DNA of 6,376 bases from an uncultured Mesocricetibacter sp. Lineage in GTDB: Bacteria; Pseudomonadota; Gammaproteobacteria; Enterobacterales; Pasteurellaceae. The notes beneath the pieces were generated by a model. The model did not search any database and was not told the origin of the DNA. It was given only the letters and a program-made list of their open reading frames with translations. Location of the stretch: the NCBI GenBank assembly GCA_905373425.1, contig CAJPST010000128.1, forward strand, positions 1-6,376. Direction: 5' to 3'. Numbering within the stretch: position 1 is the stretch's first letter; every line of letters begins with the position of its first letter. The position numbers and the translations under genes are program-made. Positions 1 to 6,241 of this stretch are shown one piece after another.

Positions 1-760
1 ATTAATTGCTAGCTTGCGCGATCCTAACGGAGGATGTCCTTGGGATTTAAAGCAAAATTATCACACAATGATTCCCTGCCTGCTGGAAGAAAGTTATGAA
101 GTCGTTGAAGCAATTCAGCAAGATAATGTTGCAAATCTAAAAGAAGAATTAGGTGATTTATTATTGCAGGTGGTTTTTCTCAGTCAATTGGCATCAGAAG
201 AAGGAAAATTTACTTTTCATGATGTAGTTCACGATGTAGCAGAAAAAATTGTGCGTCGTCATCCTCATGTTTTTGGTGATAAATCCGCCAGTAACGAGCA
301 GGAGGCTCTGCAAAATTGGAATGCAATGAAAGCGGCGGAAAAACAAAATCAGCAACACCTCTCTATTTTAGATAACATTCCCCATGCCTTGCCTGCATTA
401 ATGCGTGCGGAAAAACTACAAAAACGCTGTGCTAAAGTAGGGTTTGACTGGGACGAAATAATGCCGGTGGTGGCGAAAATTGAAGAAGAATTAGACGAGG
501 TAAAACAGGAAATAAATCGACCGCACTTTATGCCCGAAAAAGTGGAAGAAGAGCTTGGTGATTTGCTGTTTGCGGTAGTCAATCTTAGCCGTCACCTCAA
601 ATGTGGCCCCGAAGAAGCATTACGCAAAGCCAATCTCAAATTTGAGCGCCGTTTTCGCGCGGTGGAAAGTAAACTGAAACAGCAAAATAAAACTCTTGAA
701 GAAATTTCTTTAGCGGAAATGGATTTGCTGTGGGATGAAGTAAAAAAGGAAGAACACTAA
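1..760 (+). CDS. mazG: MazG, nucleoside triphosphate pyrophosphohydrolase (5'-truncated by the window edge)
   Basis: MazG hydrolyses (d)NTPs to the monophosphate plus pyrophosphate in the cytoplasm, clearing aberrant nucleotides; in E. coli it also affects ppGpp and MazEF-linked survival. The frame is open from base 2, and the codons before TTG at 14 read L-I-A-S then LRDPNGGCPWD. This matches the region after the first few residues of the roughly 263-aa E. coli protein, so the true start lies about 10 residues or so outside the window and the TTG is internal. Counting that TTG as residue 1, the tandem MazG domains are visible. The first has E25-E26-x-x-E29 and EELGD at 44-48; the second has an E-rich helix at 157-162 and EEELGD at 178-183. 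RRHPHVFGD (81-89), KRCAKVGFDW (137-146) and KFERRF (209-214) are family signatures. The C-terminus is complete (TAA 758-760). A reverse-oriented uptake signal core lies inside at 520-528. No intact terminator follows. Confidence 0.96.
   Translation, partial: LIASLRDPNGGCPWDLKQNYHTMIPCLLEESYEVVEAIQQDNVANLKEELGDLLLQVVFLSQLASEEGKFTFHDVVHDVAEKIVRRHPHVFGDKSASNEQEALQNWNAMKAAEKQNQQHLSILDNIPHALPALMRAEKLQKRCAKVGFDWDEIMPVVAKIEEELDEVKQEINRPHFMPEKVEEELGDLLFAVVNLSRHLKCGPEEALRKANLKFERRFRAVESKLKQQNKTLEEISLAEMDLLWDEVKKEEH
520..528 (-). repeat. DNA uptake signal sequence, Hin type (reverse orientation)
   Basis: ACCGCACTT on the plus strand is the reverse complement of AAGTGCGGT; with flanks it reads AAAGTGCGGTCGATTTATT on the minus strand, a good extended match. 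It lies in mazG at the variable linker near residues 169-172, a position where it would be tolerated. Confidence 0.88.
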
Positions 761-785
761 CTTTATATTGAGTATGCTTTTCTCC

Positions 786-802
786 AAAAGAGCGGTTGAA
801 AT
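786..802 (+). repeat. Uptake-signal-like repeat AAAGAGCGGTTGAAA, copy 1
   Basis: Bases 787-801 are identical over 15 nt to the left arm of the terminator at 1674-1688. The core AAGAGCGGT differs from the Hin-type uptake signal AAGTGCGGT at one base. It sits 26 nt after the mazG stop with no matching inverted arm nearby. It may be half of a former terminator or a degenerate uptake signal; the upstream edge of the VOC pseudogene overlaps it. Confidence 0.5.
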
Positions 803-1126
803 TAAGAGATATTTTATATCTAGGTGCCTGGTTTTCAGTCGATAGCATTTGGTAATACTCGCCAAGTGCGGGGTATTTGGTAATTAGCAAATCAATTTGC
901 ATTAAATAGGGGAGGAGATTGCGCTGTATGCGACTGACCCGACCAGTGACTGTGCAGATCGATGTTTTATTACAACAATCAAGCGTGAATGCTGTTAATT
1001 CATTTGCAAAGGCATCAAATCCCCGTCGAGAGCGGGGTTGTAACTCGTGTAGGTGCCGTGGGGAGATTCAATCGGTTTATTTGTGTGGCTCTTGACGGTA
1101 ATTTAATTGAAATCGTCCATTACTAG
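787..1126 (+). pseudogene. Decayed VOC-family (glyoxalase/dioxygenase fold) protein gene
   Basis: This stretch has no long ORF on this strand, but a VOC protein can be followed across frames. Bases 806-871 read EIFYI*VPGFQSIAFGN then TRQVR. After a frameshift at about 872-875, bases 876-989 read FGN*QINLH*IGEEI, then LYATDPTSDCADRCFITT. Bases 985-1008 read VNAVNSFA, and 1008-1016 give KGI. Bases 1019-1126 read IPVESGVVTRVGAVGRFNRF, then ICVALDGNLIEIVHY and a stop at 1124-1126. Order and spacing match small VOC proteins: FYxxVLGF, FGNQKINLH, PTPGSADLCFIT, a helix ending in KGI, then RTGAxG and DPDGNLIEIxxY. At least three in-frame stops and several frameshifts make it non-functional. The N-terminal strand with the first metal-ligand His (HLVLTV-like) is not recognisable. 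It lies directly after mazG and may once have been cotranscribed with it. The family call comes from remembered motifs; the original substrate cannot be inferred. Confidence 0.82.
864..872 (+). repeat. Near-match DNA uptake signal core (AAGTGCGGG)
   Basis: Eight of nine bases match the Hin-type uptake core AAGTGCGGT; the last base is G. It lies inside the VOC pseudogene, immediately at the inferred frameshift (872-875), so a mutation in a former perfect uptake signal may have contributed to both changes. Confidence 0.4.
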
Positions 1127-1143
1127 CCGTATGTATAAAAATA

Positions 1144-1152
1144 TGCGATAAT
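1144..1152 (+). promoter_or_regulatory. Candidate extended -10 promoter for the protein E-like gene
   Basis: TGCGATAAT fits an extended -10 (TG-N followed by GATAAT, 5 of 6 matches to TATAAT), 44 nt upstream of the ATG at 1197. The hexamer 17 nt further upstream (TAGCCG, 1124-1129) is a poor -35, which is tolerable for an extended -10. The surrounding stretch 1127-1182 is AT-rich and non-coding. Assigned by eye only. Confidence 0.35.
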
Positions 1153-1184
1153 CATTTCATATTCCTAGAGTTTCTATTTATCTT

Positions 1185-1190
1185 AGGGGG
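1185..1190 (+). promoter_or_regulatory. Shine-Dalgarno sequence of the protein E-like gene
   Basis: AGGGGG ends 6 nt before the ATG at 1197-1199 and is the clearest ribosome binding site in the window. It fixes the start codon, which also yields a well-formed lipoprotein signal peptide. Confidence 0.75.
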
Positions 1191-1196
1191 CACAAA

Positions 1197-1661
1197 ATGA
1201 AAAAGTTATTGTTTGTTATTAGTGCATTAATATTATCGGCTTGCGTTAATAAATCAGAACAAAAATATACTGAAGTCTTGCTAAATCCGCCGACAAAAGA
1301 GGAGCGCGGTTTTATTCGTTTATCTCCGAAATCCCAATATTATGTGGATGTGAGTTCCGTTTGGGTCGATTCAGAAAAGAAAAATTTGATTAATTTTGAT
1401 ACGGTGATTAACCTGCATCGAGGTTATAAGATTTATGAAAATGAACCGGATAAGTCAAGCCATTCTATTCGTCAGCATAAAATCTTGGATTGTAAAACGT
1501 ATAAATTAACGCATATCGATTCTTACATTTATTCCGAATTCTGGGGTAGAGGTTTGGCATTAGAGCCGAAAGCACAAGCCAACCGTAGCGTAATTTTGCG
1601 TGAAGGTTCCTCGCTTGGCACAATTGGGCGGGTAATTTGCGCGAATTTTTATAAAGATTAA
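1197..1661 (+). CDS. Surface-adhesin protein E family lipoprotein
   Basis: The product is a predicted outer-membrane lipoprotein of 154 aa, homologous to Haemophilus influenzae protein E (about 160 aa). That adhesin is known to bind epithelial cells, vitronectin, laminin and plasminogen. Residues 1-15 form a short signal peptide (two lysines, then a hydrophobic run) ending in the lipobox LSAC, so C16 should be lipidated after signal peptidase II cleavage. Shared features, recalled from the H. influenzae sequence, are PPT (31-33), G-FIRL (38-42), YYVD (48-51), VWVD (55-58), NFDTVINL (66-73), SIRQHKILDC (90-99), EFWGRGL (114-120) and ICANF (147-151). C99 and C148 are the only other cysteines and probably form the disulfide of the fold. 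In the 80-90 segment, where H. influenzae has KRYARSVRQ, this protein has DKSSHSIRQ. The gene is monocistronic, with its own candidate promoter and terminator. The family assignment is strong; ligand binding in this species is inferred. Confidence 0.87.
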   Translation: MKKLLFVISALILSACVNKSEQKYTEVLLNPPTKEERGFIRLSPKSQYYVDVSSVWVDSEKKNLINFDTVINLHRGYKIYENEPDKSSHSIRQHKILDCKTYKLTHIDSYIYSEFWGRGLALEPKAQANRSVILREGSSLGTIGRVICANFYKD

Positions 1662-1673
1662 TAGCTAAAATAG

Positions 1674-1718
1674 AAAGAGCGGTTGAAAAAATATGAGAAA
1701 TTTCGACCGCTCTTTTTT
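1674..1718. terminator. Bidirectional intrinsic terminator built from inverted uptake-signal-like repeats
   Basis: AAAGAGCGGTTGAAA (1674-1688) pairs with TTTCGACCGCTCTTT (1701-1715). The stem is 15 bp with a single G-T wobble (1684/1705) and a 12-nt loop. A T run (1713-1718) follows on the plus strand, and a weaker T-rich tract follows on the minus strand. It sits between the convergent stops of the protein E-like gene (1661) and era (1726), so it can end both transcripts. The arms carry AAGAGCGGT, one base off the Hin-type uptake core; closely spaced inverted uptake signals acting as terminators are known in Pasteurellaceae. Confidence 0.88.
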
Positions 1719-1725
1719 GTTGTAC

Positions 1726-2664
1726 TTAATCGTCCATATAACCTAGACTACGTAGGGCGCGTTCATCATCCGCCCAACCGGATTTCACTTTAACCCAAAG
1801 TTCTAAATGCACTTTGTTGTCAAATAGGCGTTCCATATCGGCTCGAGCTTCAGTGCCGATGGTTTTGATTTTTTGCCCACCATGACCGATAACCATTTTT
1901 TTTTGCCCCTCACGTTCAACTAAAATCAAACCGTTGATTTCATAAGTACCACGCTCGTTAACTTTAAACTGTTCGATTTCTACTGTAACAGAATAAGGCA
2001 ATTCGTCACCCATAAAACGCATTAATTTTTCGCGGATAATTTCCGATGCCATAAAGCGCTGAGAGCGATCGGTGACATAATCTTCAGGAAAATGGTGAAT
2101 GCCTTGTTTCAGTGATTTACGCACAATTTCTTGTAATTTATGCACATTATTCCCACGTTGAGCAGAAATTGGGATGATTTCGGCAAAATCGAATTTCCCG
2201 CTTAGTTCGGTAATAAACGGCAATAACTCATCTTTATTTTTGACATTATCAATTTTATTGATTGCTAGTACTACAGGTGCTCTTGCTTGGCGTAATTTAT
2301 TTAACACCATTTCGTCATCGGCATTCCAGTGTGTGCCGTCTACTACAAAAATAATCAGATCTACATCACCGATAGCACTACTTGCGGCACGATTCATCAA
2401 GCGGTTAATTGCTCGTTTTTCTTCAATATGTAACCCCGGCGTATCAACATAAACAGCCTGATACGCCCCTTCGGTATGAATACCGACAATGCGGTGGCGG
2501 GTAGTTTGCGCCTTACGTGAGGTAATAGAAATTTTTTGCCCTAGAATTTTATTCAATAGTGTGGATTTACCCACATTCGGGCGACCGACAATAGCGATAA
2601 AACCACAAAAGGTCTCTTGATTCTCACTTTGTTCGGTGTTGTTGTCTAAAATTGTTTCTGTCAT
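1726..2664 (-). CDS. era: Era, ribosome-assembly GTPase
   Basis: Era is an essential GTPase that binds the 3' end of 16S rRNA and helps mature the 30S subunit. The 312-aa product (E. coli 301 aa) has G1 GRPNVGKST (27-35), the G2 region SRKAQTTRHRI (49-59), G3 DTPG (74-77), G4 NKID (136-139) and G5 SAQ (167-169). These are followed by a C-terminal KH RNA-binding domain with the GHGG loop at 260-263 and the conserved LELWVKVKSGW stretch (287-297). The N-terminus carries about 19 polar residues (TILDNNTEQSENQET-type) before the GTPase core, longer than in E. coli. The start is supported by overlap: its ATG shares four bases (ATGA) with the rnc stop, suggesting translational coupling. It is the last gene of the lepA-lepB-rnc-era operon. 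No recO follows, unlike in E. coli, because the strand ends at a convergent terminator. Confidence 0.98.
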   Translation of the reverse strand: MTETILDNNTEQSENQETFCGFIAIVGRPNVGKSTLLNKILGQKISITSRKAQTTRHRIVGIHTEGAYQAVYVDTPGLHIEEKRAINRLMNRAASSAIGDVDLIIFVVDGTHWNADDEMVLNKLRQARAPVVLAINKIDNVKNKDELLPFITELSGKFDFAEIIPISAQRGNNVHKLQEIVRKSLKQGIHHFPEDYVTDRSQRFMASEIIREKLMRFMGDELPYSVTVEIEQFKVNERGTYEINGLILVEREGQKKMVIGHGGQKIKTIGTEARADMERLFDNKVHLELWVKVKSGWADDERALRSLGYMDD

Positions 2665-3341
2665 TTTATATCCAGTTCTGTCAAAATTTGTTCTGCAGCG
2701 GCTTGTTCTGCTTTGCGACGACTGCTACCGTTGCCTACAAATGTGCGTTCCATATTCGGCACATTACACTCTACTGTAAAGGTTTGGCAATGGGCCTCAC
2801 CTTTAATAGCGATAACGTTATAAATGGGTAAAGCTAAATGGCGACCTTGCAGATACTCTTGCAGGCGGGTTTTGGCATCTTTTTGATTTTCACCCGGTTT
2901 AATTTGTTGCAATAAGGGTTGATACCACTGACGTACAATTTGTGTGGCATTTGCTAAATCACAATCAAGCGACATTGCGCCAATAATCGCTTCCATACAG
3001 TCAGCAAGAATGGATTCACGCCGAAATCCGCCACTTTTTAACTCACCGGCTCCTAACGCTAAATAATCACCCAGCTCAAAGTGACGAGCCAACTGCGCAA
3101 GGGTTGGCTCGCGTACGAGAGTTGCCCGCATACGGCTTAATTCTCCTTCGTTACAACGAGGGAACTGATGATATAAAGCTTCTGCAATGGTTAAATTTAA
3201 AATGGCATCGCCCAAAAACTCAAGACGCTCATTATGATTATGCCCAGCACTACGATGGGTAAGCGCTTGCTTAAGCAAGGCAACATCTTGGAAATGATAG
3301 CCAATTTTTCGTTGTAAACGATCTAAGTTATCTTCTCGCAT
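2661..3341 (-). CDS. rnc: Ribonuclease III
   Basis: RNase III cleaves double-stranded RNA, releasing 16S and 23S precursors from the rRNA transcript and processing some mRNAs. The product is 226 aa, the same length as the E. coli enzyme. The signature NERLEFLGDAIL spans 37-48. The metal and catalytic acidic residues are all present at E. coli positions: E38, E41, D45, D114 and E117. The N-terminal endonuclease domain covers roughly 5-148. A double-strand RNA binding domain covers about 154-224, starting DAKTRLQEYLQ and ending with the basic-then-alanine-rich helix SSRRKAEQAAAEQIL. The gene starts one nucleotide after the lepB stop and ends overlapping the era ATG. I see no good Shine-Dalgarno of its own, so translation may depend on coupling to lepB. 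In E. coli RNase III cleaves its own leader; no such leader hairpin is evident here because lepB abuts directly. Confidence 0.98.
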   Translation of the reverse strand: MREDNLDRLQRKIGYHFQDVALLKQALTHRSAGHNHNERLEFLGDAILNLTIAEALYHQFPRCNEGELSRMRATLVREPTLAQLARHFELGDYLALGAGELKSGGFRRESILADCMEAIIGAMSLDCDLANATQIVRQWYQPLLQQIKPGENQKDAKTRLQEYLQGRHLALPIYNVIAIKGEAHCQTFTVECNVPNMERTFVGNGSSRRKAEQAAAEQILTELDIK

Positions 3342-3342
3342 A

Positions 3343-4365
3343 TTATTGAATTTTCTGGAACAAGCGCTCGGTACGAACGCCGGTTGGCCATTTATCCTGT
3401 TCTTTCTTTAAACTCAGCCAAATATAGGTCGCTTTACCTACAATATTTTGTGACGGCACAAAGCCCCAGAAGCGGCTGTCTTGGCTGTTGTTACGATTGT
3501 CGCCCATAACAAAGTAGTGGTCTTCCGGTACGACCCATTCCGTCACATAATTTTCTTGTTTGTTAAAGGCTTTATAACGATACCCCTCATTAATCGGTTG
3601 TGGATACCAGTGAATGGCGTGAGTGACATCGCCCGTTTCAACGGTTTCTAACGGCACCGGGCCATATTGCACTTTTCCACTGTGATCTCGCCCTAAAATG
3701 AAACGGAAATTGTCATTAGGTTCAGGTTGGGTATAGCTGAATTCTTTGATATCGCAATCGGCCAAACACTCTTTACCGTCTTTAGCGTAAACTAGGGTTA
3801 AATGACGATTAACTTCATTATAAATCACGCGATCGCCGGGTAGCCCGATAACCCGTTTAATATAATCTTTGCTCGGCTCTTCCGGTGCTTTGAAAACGAT
3901 AATATCACCCCGTTTCGGTTGATTAACCTTGATGAGGGTATTTTGAAAGACAGGATCTTTAATGCCGTAATCGAATTTATTTACCAAAATAAAATCGCCG
4001 ATGCGCAAGGTAGGCTCCATGGACGAAGATGGAATCTGGAACGGCTCAAAAACAAAAGAGCGAATCACTAAGACGAATGCCAACACCGGAAATAAAGAGG
4101 AAATAAATTCTGAGCCTTCTGAAATCGGTTCAATCTGACGCTTTTCTTCCTCTGTTAAAGGCTTACCGCTACGTTGCTCGGCTCGCGCGATTTGTCTGGC
4201 ACGACGTGGTAGCACGGCAAAACGGTGAAAACACCATAATGCACCGGAAAGTGCGGTCAAAATTATCAGTAAAATTGAAAAGGTGTTCGGCAGAGCAAAA
4301 TGATCTAACAGTTTCCAAAGCCCAAAACATACTGCTAATAAAATGATCAGGAAAAAATTTGCCAT
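3343..4365 (-). CDS. lepB: Signal peptidase I (leader peptidase)
   Basis: LepB is an inner-membrane serine protease with a Ser/Lys dyad that removes signal peptides from Sec- and Tat-exported proteins on the periplasmic side. The 340-aa product has hydrophobic segments at about 3-20, 28-47 and 89-106. The last leads straight into box B IPSSSMEPTLRIGDFILV (111-128), whose S115 is the nucleophile. KDYIKRVIGLPGD (166-178) supplies the general-base K170. Box E GDNRNNSQDSRFWGFVP begins at 288; most family members have Asp where this protein has N292. A charged loop (50-85) lies between the second and third hydrophobic segments. A cysteine pair (C200, C204) sits in the periplasmic insert, as expected for proteobacterial enzymes. 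The GGAAAGGA element, read on the minus strand at 4383-4376, ends 10 nt before the ATG, within the end of lepA. The lepA stop is 3 nt upstream. A perfect plus-oriented uptake signal lies at 4249-4257. Confidence 0.97.
   Translation of the reverse strand: MANFFLIILLAVCFGLWKLLDHFALPNTFSILLIILTALSGALWCFHRFAVLPRRARQIARAEQRSGKPLTEEEKRQIEPISEGSEFISSLFPVLAFVLVIRSFVFEPFQIPSSSMEPTLRIGDFILVNKFDYGIKDPVFQNTLIKVNQPKRGDIIVFKAPEEPSKDYIKRVIGLPGDRVIYNEVNRHLTLVYAKDGKECLADCDIKEFSYTQPEPNDNFRFILGRDHSGKVQYGPVPLETVETGDVTHAIHWYPQPINEGYRYKAFNKQENYVTEWVVPEDHYFVMGDNRNNSQDSRFWGFVPSQNIVGKATYIWLSLKKEQDKWPTGVRTERLFQKIQ
4249..4257 (+). repeat. DNA uptake signal sequence, Hin type
   Basis: A perfect AAGTGCGGT core with matching context AAAGTGCGGTCAAAATTA from 4248, including the A/T-rich 3' flank expected of the extended motif. 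It lies antisense inside the 5' part of lepB, in the membrane-segment region. Confidence 0.9.
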
Positions 4366-4368
4366 TGG

Positions 4369-6165
4369 TTATTTGTCCTTTCCAACATGTAAAATTGCTA
4401 AAAACGCTTCCTGCGGTACTTCCACATTGCCTAGTTGCTTCATCCGTTTTTTACCTTCTTTTTGTTTTTGCAATAATTTCTTCTTACGGCTTACGTCACC
4501 ACCATAGCATTTTGCCAACACGTTTTTACGCAATTGTTTCACGGTAGAACGGGCGATAATGTGGTTGCCGATTGCGGCTTGAATAGCAATATCAAATTGT
4601 TGGCGTGGAATCAGCTCACGCATTTTTTCTACCAATTCACGACCGCGATACGGTGCGTTGTCTTTATGTACAATTAACGCCAAAGCATCCACACGCTCGC
4701 CGTTAATCATGATATCTACGCGAACCATATCCGCAGCTTGGAAACGTTTGAAACCGTAATCTAAAGAAGCATATCCGCGAGAAGTAGATTTGAGACGATC
4801 GAAGAAGTCCAACACCACTTCACCCATTGGGATTTCATAGGTCAACGCTACTTGGTTGCCATGATACACCATATGGGTTTGTACCCCACGTTTTTCTACG
4901 CAAAGGGTAATCACGTTGCCTAAATAGGTTTGTGGTAACAACATATTACATTCTGCAATCGGCTCGCGAATTTCTGCGATATTGTTCAATGGCGGTAGTT
5001 TAGACGGGCTATCTACATAGATAACTTCACCATTGGTCAGTTCGACTTCATAGACTACCGTTGGTGCGGTACTGATTAAATCTAAATCATACTCGCGCTC
5101 CAAACGCTCTTGAATAATTTCCATGTGCAACAGCCCAAGGAAACCACAACGGAAACCAAAACCAAGTGCGGTGGAATTTTCCGGTTCATAGAACAGAGAA
5201 GCGTCGTTTAAGCTTAATTTACCGAGCGCATCACGGAAGGCTTCGTAATCATCGGAGCTAACCGGGAAAAGTCCTGCGTAAACCTGTGGTTTGGCTTTTT
5301 TAAAGCCAGGTAAGACGGAGCTTGCCGGATTGTTGTGCAGGGTCAATGTATCCCCTACAGGTGCGCCTAAAATATCTTTAATGGCACAGACTACCCAACC
5401 TACTTCACCGCAATTCAACACCGTAGTATCCACCTGTTTCGGGGTGAAAATACCCAAACGATCTACGTTATAAGATTGACCGGTGGACATCACTTTAATT
5501 TTATCGCCTTTGCGCAAAGTACCATTTTTAATACGTACCAAAGATACTACGCCCAAATAATTATCGAACCAGGAGTCAATGATTAAGGCTTGTAATGGCG
5601 CATTAGGGTCTCCTTCCGGTGCCGGAATTTTCGCCACGATATCTTCTAACACATCTTCAATACCCACACCGGTTTTGGCGGAGCAACGCACTGCGTCAAT
5701 TGCGTCAATGCCTACGATGTCTTCAATTTCTTCTGCAACACGTTCAGGTTCGGCGGCAGGTAAGTCGATTTTGTTTAAAATCGGCACCACTTCCAAGTTC
5801 ATTTCAATCGCGGTGTAACAGTTTGCCAAGGTTTGCGCTTCTACGCCTTGACCGGCATCAACTACCAATAACGCACCTTCGCAAGCGGCAAGGGAACGGG
5901 ACACTTCATAGGAAAAGTCAACGTGTCCCGGCGTATCGATAAAGTTTAATTGATAGGTTTCGCCATCTTTAGCTTTATAGTTCAGAGTTACGCTTTGTGC
6001 TTTAATGGTGATCCCGCGCTCACGTTCCAAATCCATAGAATCTAACACTTGTTCTGCCATTTCGCGGTCAGACAAGCCTCCACAAGTTTGAATTAAACGA
6101 TCCGATAATGTGGATTTACCGTGGTCAATATGGGCAATAATAGAAAAGTTGCGGATATTCTTCAT
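4369..6165 (-). CDS. lepA: LepA / elongation factor 4, ribosome-associated GTPase
   Basis: LepA (EF4) is a translational GTPase related to EF-G that binds the ribosome; back-translocation and a role in 30S biogenesis or initiation have been proposed. The ATG at 6165-6163 gives 598 residues beginning MKNIRNFSIIAHIDHGKST, matching the 599-aa E. coli start. An in-frame ATG seven codons upstream (6186) would add MSKNYLF, which the family does not have; neither ATG has a clear Shine-Dalgarno. Visible are G1 AHIDHGKST (11-19), the G2 region RERGITIK (48-55), G3 DTPGH (77-81), G4 NKID (131-134) and G5 SAK (162-164). The EF-G-like domains II, III and V follow. The LepA-specific C-terminal domain includes STVKQLRKNVLAKCYGGD and the lysine-rich SRKKKLLQKQKEGKKRMKQ. 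It is the first gene of the operon; its stop is 3 nt from the lepB start. No truncation or frameshift is seen. Confidence 0.97.
   Translation of the reverse strand: MKNIRNFSIIAHIDHGKSTLSDRLIQTCGGLSDREMAEQVLDSMDLERERGITIKAQSVTLNYKAKDGETYQLNFIDTPGHVDFSYEVSRSLAACEGALLVVDAGQGVEAQTLANCYTAIEMNLEVVPILNKIDLPAAEPERVAEEIEDIVGIDAIDAVRCSAKTGVGIEDVLEDIVAKIPAPEGDPNAPLQALIIDSWFDNYLGVVSLVRIKNGTLRKGDKIKVMSTGQSYNVDRLGIFTPKQVDTTVLNCGEVGWVVCAIKDILGAPVGDTLTLHNNPASSVLPGFKKAKPQVYAGLFPVSSDDYEAFRDALGKLSLNDASLFYEPENSTALGFGFRCGFLGLLHMEIIQERLEREYDLDLISTAPTVVYEVELTNGEVIYVDSPSKLPPLNNIAEIREPIAECNMLLPQTYLGNVITLCVEKRGVQTHMVYHGNQVALTYEIPMGEVVLDFFDRLKSTSRGYASLDYGFKRFQAADMVRVDIMINGERVDALALIVHKDNAPYRGRELVEKMRELIPRQQFDIAIQAAIGNHIIARSTVKQLRKNVLAKCYGGDVSRKKKLLQKQKEGKKRMKQLGNVEVPQEAFLAILHVGKDK
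5164..5172 (+). repeat. DNA uptake signal sequence, Hin type
   Basis: A perfect AAGTGCGGT core followed by GGAATTTTCC, embedded antisense in lepA. The encoded segment (STALGFGF) is conserved in LepA, so the motif here is compatible with strong protein constraint. Confidence 0.85.
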
Positions 6166-6212
6166 AAATAAATAGTTTTTGCTCATTAAAAATCATTAAA
6201 TTTAACTGGTGG

Positions 6213-6241
6213 ATTGTACCCGAAAAGCGCGGAAATCGCTA
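6213..6241 (-). promoter_or_regulatory. Candidate promoter of the lepA-lepB-rnc-era operon
   Basis: On the minus strand TACAAT (6218-6213) matches the -10 consensus at five of six positions and lies 47 nt before the preferred lepA ATG. Seventeen nucleotides upstream is TAGCGA (6241-6236), a weak -35 with three matches. It is the best sigma-70-like candidate between lepA and the insertion sequence end at 6283. Confidence 0.35.

Noticed and set aside
14..16. TTG as the true start codon of mazG
   Set aside because: The frame stays open to base 2 and the preceding residues (LIAS) fit the family N-terminus, so the TTG encodes the Leu of the conserved LRDP and the gene begins outside the window.
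807..821. Small inverted repeat AGATAT-TTT-ATATCT after mazG as a terminator
   Set aside because: Six AT-only-rich pairs with no T run behind it; it falls inside the pseudogene fragment FYI*V and is probably chance.
636..1067. A 144-codon open stretch on the minus strand (containing an ATG at 902) that reads rather protein-like, e.g. NLLPYLMQIDLLITKYPALG
   Set aside because: The plus strand of the same DNA carries recognisable VOC motifs in the right order, so this is an antisense shadow. It also overlaps the end of mazG, has no ribosome binding site, and resembles no family I recognise.
1092..1097. TTGACG as a -35 box for the protein E-like gene
   Set aside because: No -10 hexamer lies at 16-18 nt spacing, and the bases belong to the ALDGN codons of the VOC pseudogene.
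5044..5053. GGTGCGGT inside lepA as another uptake signal
   Set aside because: It lacks the leading AA of the core and has no supporting flank; too degenerate to call.
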